DNA of 11,396 nucleotides from positions 1-11,396 of the forward strand of contig JAGPGE010000106.1 in NCBI GenBank assembly GCA_018056145.1. Direction: 5' to 3'. The position numbers were made by a program, and so were the translations under genes. The notes beneath the pieces are model-generated. The model saw only the letters and a program-made list of their open reading frames with translations. It ran no database searches and was not told the DNA's origin. Source of the stretch: Armatimonadota bacterium. Lineage in GTDB: Bacteria; Armatimonadota; Zipacnadia; Zipacnadales; JABUFB01. Position 1 is the stretch's first letter; the number at the start of each line of letters is the position of its first letter. Below, piece by piece: positions 5,916 through 11,396 of the stretch.

Positions 5916-7379
5916 TCAACCAGTCTGCTTGGGCTTTCTCTTCGCCACAAATGCATCCGCTTCGGCCACGATCTCCGCCACTTGCCTTCGCTGTTCATCG
6001 GTCAGCGGGCACTGGTTCTCCGCGGACTCGGACATGCGCAGAGCCTTGTCCCGGGCCCGGTCCAGCATGGTGCGCTCATCCTGCATCCAGGCGCTGGGGA
6101 AGCGCCGGTCCATGAGTTCAGCCGCCCAGAGCTCCTCCCGAAAGTGCTCCGCCGTATGTTCGTGGACCAGGTACTTCGCCCCCCGCGGCGCGACCTCGCG
6201 GATCACTTCGGCGGCCAGCGTATCCTCATCCACCCGGGCGCCGCGCGCGAGTCGCTCGAGTGTGTGCACCAGTTCGAGGTCAAGCATGAGCTGAGTCGCG
6301 CTGGCGGCATCGCTGGCGGCGAGGACACCCAGCGAAGCGAAGCTGCGCACCCCGGACGCGAAGGCCCACATGGCGTCCAGGGCTTTCTCCATGCAGGACT
6401 GTGCACCGGGGGTCTTCGCGGTGGTGGATAGCGCGCCCACCGCTGTGTACGTGCCCCCGAAGATCCAGGCGCCCATCTGTCGCGCCATGAGGCTCAGGAG
6501 TTGGCCATCCGGGGCGTTGGCTACCGGGGTGCCGGCGCGCATGTCGAAGCCCAGCATCGATTCCGTCCAGCCGGTCACCCGGTCATCCAGTGCGAGGGTG
6601 ACGGTGTTCAGCGCGAGGCACTCGGCCACGCTCTGCACCATTGCGCCGGCGAGAGCTCCCGGCGCGGTGGCCCCCGCGACCGGCATGGCGAAGACCCGGA
6701 AGGGCAGACCCATGGTCTCTCTCGCGCGCATGGCGATGTCAATGGCCTCGCGGGAGATCATGAAGGGCGAGTTCACATAGCAGGTGGTGTTGAACACTGG
6801 CGCCTTGCGGGCCTGTTCTTCGGAGCCATCCACCACCGCCTGCAGGGCGATGAAGAACGGGATCAGGTCGGCAGCGTACACCGACACGCGGCAGGGCACG
6901 CGGCTGTTGAGGATGATCGTCGCGAAGGCGTGGACATCGCAGGTCGCTACGGGCACGTCCTGAGGGATGTACGTCGGGTGGCCACGCTGGAGCCCCGGGA
7001 TGGCGTCACACAGGCGCGACCACTCGGCGAGGTCTTCCGTCGTTGCGGGCCTCAGGGAACCCGTCCGCGTGTCGCAGCAGTGGAAGCCCTGCCCGTTGGT
7101 CTGGAAGGTGATGGTGTCCGAATCCACGATGGCCGGACGGTACGGCCCATGCCTCTCGCGTTCTGCATTGATGCGCGCCAGGACCTTCTCGCGCACGGCC
7201 TGCGTGAAGTGGATCCTGTCGCCGCGCACGTCGCAGCCATAGTCGCGCAGGGCCTGCATGAAAGCATCGGGACCGGGAGCGCGCAGGGGAACTTGTGCCC
7301 AGGTTGCCAGGGCGGCATTCCAGATGCGGCTGATCTCGTCTTCGGCCAATACTTGCGGGCTGTGTGTGGTGAGCTTCAC
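5916..7379 (-). CDS. MttB-superfamily (trimethylamine methyltransferase-like) protein, non-pyrrolysine
   Basis: A 487-residue cytoplasmic protein of the MttB family, TIM-barrel methyltransferases that move a methyl group from a methylated amine or quaternary amine to a corrinoid protein. Recognisable segments: TFQTNGQGFHCCDTRTG (91-107), YVNSPFMISREA (201-212), MPVAGATAPGALAGA (232-246), and AKTPGAQSCMEKA (321-333) in the conserved C-terminal half, with LDLELV (366-371) and the helical end SAENQCPLTDEQ. Length is close to that of M. barkeri MttB (about 495). The frame has no internal TAG, so it does not carry pyrrolysine; relatives without it act on betaines such as glycine betaine. No corrinoid protein, AcsE-type partner or reductive activator is in the window. 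The start is GTG at 7377-7379 behind GGAGG (7385-7389) with 5-nt spacing. It sits between a small membrane-protein gene (88 bp upstream) and the ceramidase-like gene (83 bp downstream). The substrate is unknown. Confidence 0.9.
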   Translation of the reverse strand: MKLTTHSPQVLAEDEISRIWNAALATWAQVPLRAPGPDAFMQALRDYGCDVRGDRIHFTQAVREKVLARINAERERHGPYRPAIVDSDTITFQTNGQGFHCCDTRTGSLRPATTEDLAEWSRLCDAIPGLQRGHPTYIPQDVPVATCDVHAFATIILNSRVPCRVSVYAADLIPFFIALQAVVDGSEEQARKAPVFNTTCYVNSPFMISREAIDIAMRARETMGLPFRVFAMPVAGATAPGALAGAMVQSVAECLALNTVTLALDDRVTGWTESMLGFDMRAGTPVANAPDGQLLSLMARQMGAWIFGGTYTAVGALSTTAKTPGAQSCMEKALDAMWAFASGVRSFASLGVLAASDAASATQLMLDLELVHTLERLARGARVDEDTLAAEVIREVAPRGAKYLVHEHTAEHFREELWAAELMDRRFPSAWMQDERTMLDRARDKALRMSESAENQCPLTDEQRRQVAEIVAEADAFVAKRKPKQTG

Positions 7380-7384
7380 ACGGG

Positions 7385-7389
7385 CCTCC
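7385..7389 (-). promoter_or_regulatory. Ribosome binding site GGAGG for the GTG start of the MttB-like gene
   Basis: GGAGG on the minus strand lies 5 nt before GTG 7379. No in-frame ATG exists at a sensible position, and the N-terminus KLTTHSPQVL is right at the family's beginning, so the GTG start is well supported. Confidence 0.65.
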
Positions 7390-7467
7390 GGGGCATGTCA
7401 GCTGGCGGTTGCTTCGCCGAGGCACGGGGAAGGCCCTCCCAAGAGTTGTGGAAGCCAATGCGCAGCG

Positions 7468-7941
7468 CTAGGCGGAATCGTCCTGGTGCTCAGCATCCGT
7501 CCTGCACAACTGGCGCGCTCGCGGGCAGCAGAGCGTGAACCCGAAGGCTACCGCGGACAGGGCGACGGCGCCGATCAGGAAGAGGAGTACGGGGTGCAAG
7601 TCGCTGTCGAACAGGCGAGTGCCCAGGAGCCAGCCGAGAGCGCCGCCAAGCAGGTTGATGAGGCAGCCCAGAGTGCCGCCATAGCAGCGGTCTTCGGTGG
7701 TGGTCTTGCGCACGAACATGCACGACACCATGGCGCCCAGCCAGATGCCTACAAGCAGCGCGGCGATGAGCCCGATGACCGTGAGTGTACTGCGGTCCGC
7801 TCCAAGGCTGACACTGTCGAGCAGTGCGGTTCTCTCCAGCAGCAGCCAGATGGCTCCCGCGGCTACCGGCCCTCCGACAAGGGCTCCCAGCGCGGCGTGG
7901 CGCAACATTCTCGAGCAGAACAACGCGTCGTCTTCGTTCAC
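7468..7941 (-). CDS. Small membrane protein with four predicted helices, function unknown
   Basis: I do not recognise this 157-residue protein. It has four hydrophobic segments: about 15-35 (AALGALVGGPVAAGAIWLLL), 53-77, 88-110 (with glycine zippers GGTLGC and GGALGWLLG) and 116-138. The intervening loops are short and the C-terminus is polar and acidic (EHQDDSA). Cysteines cluster at C138-C139 and C146, with others at 74, 87 and 93. It is probably an inner-membrane protein. The start is GTG at 7939-7941 because GGAGG (7951-7955) lies 9 nt upstream. The frame is open to ATG 8112, which would add 57 basic, non-membrane residues without a comparable ribosome site. It is the first gene of the minus-strand run leading into the MttB-like gene 88 bp later. 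Membrane character is sure; that it is expressed is likely from coding-like hydrophobic pattern and placement. Confidence 0.7.
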   Translation of the reverse strand: MNEDDALFCSRMLRHAALGALVGGPVAAGAIWLLLERTALLDSVSLGADRSTLTVIGLIAALLVGIWLGAMVSCMFVRKTTTEDRCYGGTLGCLINLLGGALGWLLGTRLFDSDLHPVLLFLIGAVALSAVAFGFTLCCPRARQLCRTDAEHQDDSA

Positions 7942-8154
7942 GGCGAACCGCCTCCGAAGAGCCACAGACTCGGGCACTCCCGCGGGTGCACAGTGCGCAC
8001 CATCTACTTCGATGGCAGGCACCGGAATCCTGCACGGAATCAACACACGAAGGGCGGAGGAAACTCGCCGGCGAATTGATTCACAGCACTGACAGTTCAC
8101 CCTTGCCAGCACGGCGAACAGACAGATCTCGCCACCGGGAGACGTGATCCAACC
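7942..8154. promoter_or_regulatory. Divergent intergenic region between the membrane-protein run and the glycosidase gene
   Basis: These 213 bp separate the two divergent transcription units and should contain both promoters. TCGCCGGCGA at 8065-8074 is a perfect 10-bp palindrome, and CGGAATC occurs twice 12 bp apart (8023-8029 and 8035-8041). Either could be a regulator site, but both are short enough to be chance in GC-rich DNA. I see no convincing -35/-10 pair. For the plus-strand gene, GGGAG at 8137-8141 is 13 nt before ATG 8155, an unusually long spacing. Confidence 0.35.
7951..7955 (-). promoter_or_regulatory. Ribosome binding site GGAGG deciding the GTG start of the membrane-protein gene
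   Basis: GGAGG on the minus strand is 9 nt from GTG 7941. It supports the 157-residue form over the longer reading that would begin at ATG 8112. Confidence 0.55.
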
Positions 8155-11136
8155 ATGCGCCTGAAACCTCTCATTGCCCTCGCAGTGCTCTGCGTCTTGG
8201 GTCTGCCCGCTTTTGGCCAGGGCCTTGTGCGCAACGCCGACTTCTCACAGCAGGATGCTTCGGGGAAGCTGCCCGCCGACTGGACCGTGGATGCCGCCGC
8301 GCAGGCGCTTTACTCGAACCCGAACGACGACGGGCACAGTGGCTCGTTTTCGCTCCGGTATGATGCCTGGAAACCGGCGCCCGCAGGACTTGTGACGCAG
8401 ACGGTGGCGGTGGAGCCGAATACTGACTACGTCCTCACTGCCGCGCTGAAGAGCGACGGAAAGGCGAAGCCCTTCGTGGAGGTGCTGATGGAGGGCACGA
8501 CCAACCGCGCCGCCGGGGTGGTTTCCGACGGCGCCACGACCTGGAAGGTCTTCTCGGCCCGCTTCAACAGCGGCGAGGCGCGCAGCCTCGTCGTGCGCAT
8601 CTTCGGTGACCGGGCGATGGCAAGCACCGGCACGTCTGTTACCGGCAAGTCCGGTATTGACGACGTCCAGATCTACCTGGCGGCGGAAGCCCCGGCGGAT
8701 ATGCGCCCCGCCGACCTGTTTGAGCCGCCGGGCCCCAATGTGGCGCTGGGGAAGAGTTATACGCTCTCCCCGGCCCCCAACTACGGCTATTCGACCGACC
8801 CGGACGACCGCGTTCAACTCACCGACGGCATCTACACGGTGGGTTACTTCTGGACGCAGAAAACAACGGTCGGCTGGTCTAACGCGGTGCCGGCGATCAT
8901 CACCATCGACCTTGGGGAGGTGCTGCCCATCGCCGGGCTCTCTTACAGCACGGCCGCGGGAGTGGCCGGGGTTACCTGGCCGGCGAGTATCGGCGTGCTT
9001 GTCAGCGATGACCAGGCATCCTGGCGGCAGGTAGGAGACCTGGTGGAGATGGGCACTCGCAACGGCGCTCCCCCCAGCGACAAGTACGGCCAGTTCCGCT
9101 TCGCGACGGGTGACCTGAAGACCCGGGGCCGATATGTGTCGCTGGTCATCGATTGCGCGCCGTACTGTTTCGTGGATGAGGTCGAAGTCTACCTGGGACC
9201 AGACGAGCTGATGACCGCGGAACTGACAGGGCCGGTGGTCGCCAATCCGAAGCAGCACTTCACCGAAATGCGCCTGCGGTCGGCATACGTCTGGCGGATG
9301 CGGGCGGATCTTGCGGCGGCGCGAGAGGCCATCAATGGGTCGGACCTTCCTGCGGACGAAAAGGCAAAGCTCCTGCAGGAGGCCGACGAAATCGCGGCGG
9401 CGACCCCCGCTATTGTGCAGGATCTGCCGGCTGACTTCACCACCATCCTGCCGCTCAACCCGGTGCATGCCCGGACCTATGCGCTCAACGCTCCCGTCCT
9501 GCGGTCGCGCGGCGTGCCGCGTTTCTCGGTCTGGCAGCGCAACCGGTGGGACATGCTCGCACCCACCGACGCGCCGGATGCCCTCGAAATCGCGCGGTCG
9601 CCCGGCCTGTCGGTCGAGATGATGCGGGGCGAGCACCGCGCGGAGACGTTCAACGTCACCAATGCCTCCGACAGCGACTTCGACCTGAACTTCTCGATCG
9701 AGGGGCTCCCGGGCGGGTCGAACCCCGATTATATCAGCGTCCGCGAGGTGCTCTTCACCGACACCCGCGACCGCCGCCCCATCGCCGCCGCGCTGCCCGA
9801 AGCCGCGCGGACCGAGAGCGGTTACAAGGTGACCGTGAATGCCGGCTGCTCGAAGCAGGTCTGGCTTTCCTTCAACCCGAGGGATGTCGAGCCGGGTGAG
9901 TATACGGGAACTGTCAAGCTGTCGGCGATGGTGGACAGCGGTATGCGACGCGGAGAGAAGTTCCACGAGCGTGTGGACGCCGAGTTGCCCCTGTCCCTGG
10001 AGGTCGCGCCCATCGACTTCCCAAACGAGGTGGACATCGCCATCGGCGGCTGGGACTACACCGACGGCATGGGGGCTTACGACGTGACCCCCGGCAACAT
10101 GCCCATGTTTATCGCCAATCTGCGAGAGCATTTCGTCAACACGCCCTGGGCAACCGCCGGCGTCATGCCATCGAAGGCCGAGTTCGACGCAGAAGGCCGG
10201 CTGACTTCGGAGTTGGACTTCACCGCCTTTGACGCCTGGGTGGAACGCTGGCCGGATGCGCGCTACTACTGCGTGTTCATGTCCGTCGGCGGTTCGTTCC
10301 ACGGCGAGAAGATGGGCACCGACCGCTTCAACCGCATGGTCGGCGACTACTTCCAGGTGTGGACTTCACACATTGCCGATCTGGACATCGACCCGGGCAA
10401 GCTGGCGGTGCTGCTGGTGGACGAGCCTCACCAAGCCTCCCAGGTGGAGACCATCATCGCGTGGGCGAAGGCGATCCAGGCCGCCACGCCTGAGGTCATT
10501 GTCTGGGAGGACCCGACCTACAAGGACCCGCGCGAGGCGGATATCGAGATGTTCGAGACGATGGACGTCATGTGCCCCAACCTGCCGATCTTCATGAGCG
10601 GCAGCGAGGAGGCCCGGCAGTTCTACGTGGACCAGCAGGCCGCCGGCCGTGAACTATGGTTCTACTCATGCTCCGGCCCCGCGCGGCTGCTGGACCCGTA
10701 CTCCTACTTCCGCGGGCAGTTCTGGTGGGCGGTCGAGTACGACGCGAAGGGCTCGCACTACTGGGCCTTCGGAGACGAGGCGCAGTCCGGCAATTCCTGG
10801 AACGCCTACCTGGCCACCCGGAACCAGTACTCGCCGCTGTTCATCACCCCCACGAGCATCACCGACGGCAAACAGATGGAAGCGATTCGCGAGGGCGCCC
10901 AGGATTTCCAGTATTTTGTGATGCTGCGCGCACGGGTGGCTGAACTCGAGGCGGCGGGCAGACAGGGACCGCAGGTTGAAGCTGCGAAGGCGCTGCTGGA
11001 GACAGGTCCGCGCCGGGTGATCGACGACATCAAGATCGGCAATCTCGGCTGGGGTGAGGACAAGGACCGCGGCGTGATGGATCGCGTGAGGCTCGAGGTC
11101 CTGGAGGCGCTTACGGAACTGGCTAATGTGAACTAG
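8155..11136 (+). CDS. Secreted multidomain glycoside hydrolase, GH123/DUF4091-like, with two carbohydrate-binding-type domains
   Basis: A 993-residue exported protein. Residues 1-21 are a signal peptide (MRLKPLIALAVLCVLGLPAFG, cleavage near Q22; no lipobox). Residues about 22-176 look like a CBM4/9-type jelly roll (RNADFSQQ ... IDDVQIYLA). Residues 195-348 look like an F5/8 type C (discoidin) domain, starting NVALGKSY and ending with VDEVEVYLG. A helical linker (about 360-425) leads to a beta-sandwich resembling the N-terminal part of GH123 proteins. The catalytic barrel begins near IAIGGWDY (628-635) and contains the adjacent D756-E757 pair in LLVDEPH, the Asp-Glu arrangement used for substrate-assisted hydrolysis in GH123 beta-N-acetylgalactosaminidases. 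The DUF4091 end has RGQFWWAVEYDAKGSHYW (853-870) and REGAQDFQYF (912-921). The substrate is likely an amino-sugar-containing glycan; this is family inference. The ribosome site is distant (GGGAG, 13 nt). Another secreted-protein gene follows after 43 bp. Confidence 0.9.
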   Translation: MRLKPLIALAVLCVLGLPAFGQGLVRNADFSQQDASGKLPADWTVDAAAQALYSNPNDDGHSGSFSLRYDAWKPAPAGLVTQTVAVEPNTDYVLTAALKSDGKAKPFVEVLMEGTTNRAAGVVSDGATTWKVFSARFNSGEARSLVVRIFGDRAMASTGTSVTGKSGIDDVQIYLAAEAPADMRPADLFEPPGPNVALGKSYTLSPAPNYGYSTDPDDRVQLTDGIYTVGYFWTQKTTVGWSNAVPAIITIDLGEVLPIAGLSYSTAAGVAGVTWPASIGVLVSDDQASWRQVGDLVEMGTRNGAPPSDKYGQFRFATGDLKTRGRYVSLVIDCAPYCFVDEVEVYLGPDELMTAELTGPVVANPKQHFTEMRLRSAYVWRMRADLAAAREAINGSDLPADEKAKLLQEADEIAAATPAIVQDLPADFTTILPLNPVHARTYALNAPVLRSRGVPRFSVWQRNRWDMLAPTDAPDALEIARSPGLSVEMMRGEHRAETFNVTNASDSDFDLNFSIEGLPGGSNPDYISVREVLFTDTRDRRPIAAALPEAARTESGYKVTVNAGCSKQVWLSFNPRDVEPGEYTGTVKLSAMVDSGMRRGEKFHERVDAELPLSLEVAPIDFPNEVDIAIGGWDYTDGMGAYDVTPGNMPMFIANLREHFVNTPWATAGVMPSKAEFDAEGRLTSELDFTAFDAWVERWPDARYYCVFMSVGGSFHGEKMGTDRFNRMVGDYFQVWTSHIADLDIDPGKLAVLLVDEPHQASQVETIIAWAKAIQAATPEVIVWEDPTYKDPREADIEMFETMDVMCPNLPIFMSGSEEARQFYVDQQAAGRELWFYSCSGPARLLDPYSYFRGQFWWAVEYDAKGSHYWAFGDEAQSGNSWNAYLATRNQYSPLFITPTSITDGKQMEAIREGAQDFQYFVMLRARVAELEAAGRQGPQVEAAKALLETGPRRVIDDIKIGNLGWGEDKDRGVMDRVRLEVLEALTELANVN

Positions 11137-11179
11137 CGCGACAGACCGACTGTCACCACTTCCTCCCGGAGGCAAGCAC
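11137..11179 (+). promoter_or_regulatory. Short intergenic region with small hairpin and a self-complementary ribosome site
   Basis: GACAG at 11140-11144 pairs with CTGTC at 11150-11154 around a 5-nt loop; without a T-run it is too weak for a terminator. CCTCC-C-GGAGG at 11162-11172 places an anti-Shine-Dalgarno-like sequence directly against the ribosome site GGAGG (11168-11172), which is 7 nt from ATG 11180. The short gap suggests the two genes are co-transcribed. Confidence 0.45.
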
Positions 11180-11396
11180 ATGCGCCCGTTGATACTGCTT
11201 TGCCTGGCCGCTGTCGCCTTCTCAGGCTTCGCCGCGCCTACCGTCTTCTGGGCATCCGACCCCGTAGGACCGGACGACACGGTCCTTGTCTGCGGAGACG
11301 GGTTCGGCGAAGCGCCGGTGGTGGAATTGCGGGGATTCGAGCGCCTTCTGTCCCCGGGATCTCTCGATCCAAGCTGGCCCGCGGACACGATCAGAC
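11180..11396 (+). CDS. Secreted protein of unknown function, N-terminal fragment (cut by window end)
   Basis: Seventy-two complete codons are present and the frame is still open at the last base. Residues 1-19 form a signal peptide (MRPLILLCLAAVAFSGFAA, cleavage near residue 19-20). The mature start, TVFWASDPVGPDDTVLVCGDGFG, has the look of an IPT/TIG-like opening in which a strand carrying 'VGPDDTVLV' leads to a G-D-G-F-G turn; such openings occur in large secreted carbohydrate-active or adhesion-type proteins. The start is ATG 11180 with GGAGG 7 nt upstream. It lies 43 bp after the GH123-like gene, so a shared role in extracellular glycan processing is likely but not shown. The catalytic identity cannot be told from this fragment. 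Confidence 0.75.
   Translation, partial: MRPLILLCLAAVAFSGFAAPTVFWASDPVGPDDTVLVCGDGFGEAPVVELRGFERLLSPGSLDPSWPADTIR

Noticed and set aside
6501..7538. Plus-strand 345-codon frame opposite the MttB-like gene
   Set aside because: It is rich in His, Arg and Gly without domain character and is antisense to conserved MttB motifs.
3612..7941. A defence island built around the nuclease-like gene
   Set aside because: The neighbours are metabolic-type enzymes and a small membrane protein. No integrase, methylase, toxin or other defence module is present, so context gives no support for a defence system.
7942..8112. Longer form of the membrane protein starting at ATG 8112
   Set aside because: The extra 57 residues are basic and unstructured-looking, whereas GTG 7941 has a GGAGG ribosome site at a normal distance.
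8245..10302. Minus-strand 685-codon frame opposite the glycosidase gene
   Set aside because: Despite its length it has shadow-type composition (His, Arg, Gly, Val), no recognisable domain and no ribosome site, and lies wholly antisense to a multidomain gene.

Overview
The window is GC-rich, densely packed bacterial DNA with eight genes plus the 5' end of a ninth. The combination of an MttB-superfamily methyltransferase without pyrrolysine, a ceramidase-fold protein, a GH123/DUF4091 secreted glycosidase and an SSS symporter is what I would expect from a carbohydrate-scavenging lineage such as Armatimonadota, Planctomycetota or a neighbouring uncultured phylum. This placement is inference from gene content; there is no rRNA or other phylogenetic marker here.

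Layout. (1) Positions 1-305 carry no gene. They hold two 94-bp direct repeats differing at one base (192-bp period) and a chain of hairpins. The last hairpin begins about 12 nt past the stop of (2), a minus-strand sodium:solute symporter (306-1814). (3) Divergent from it are two plus-strand genes of translation and RNA metabolism: a threonylcarbamoyl-AMP synthase (1915-2559) and a shortened, divergent YchF/Obg-type P-loop NTPase with a C-terminal TGS domain (2597-3622). (4) Convergent with these, and overlapping by 11 bp at the stops, is a four-gene minus-strand run, 7941 down to 3612: a small four-helix membrane protein, an MttB-like methyltransferase, a neutral-ceramidase-like hydrolase, and an uncharacterised protein that looks like a PD-(D/E)XK nuclease fold joined to a winged helix and a zinc ribbon. 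(5) Divergent again, a 993-residue secreted protein with two carbohydrate-binding-type domains and a GH123/DUF4091 catalytic region is followed 43 bp later by the start of another secreted protein that runs off the window.

Working together. The secreted glycosidase and its neighbour probably act on extracellular glycans. The symporter may import a small solute, but nothing ties it directly to them. The MttB-like and ceramidase-like enzymes are adjacent and co-directional, so they could process one substrate (removal of a methyl group from an amine and cleavage of an amide), but no corrinoid protein or reductase is present to complete a methyl-transfer pathway. The points most worth following up are the nuclease/winged-helix/zinc-ribbon protein, the degenerate YchF paralogue beside the TsaC gene, the MttB-ceramidase pairing, and the hairpin-bearing repeats at the left edge.
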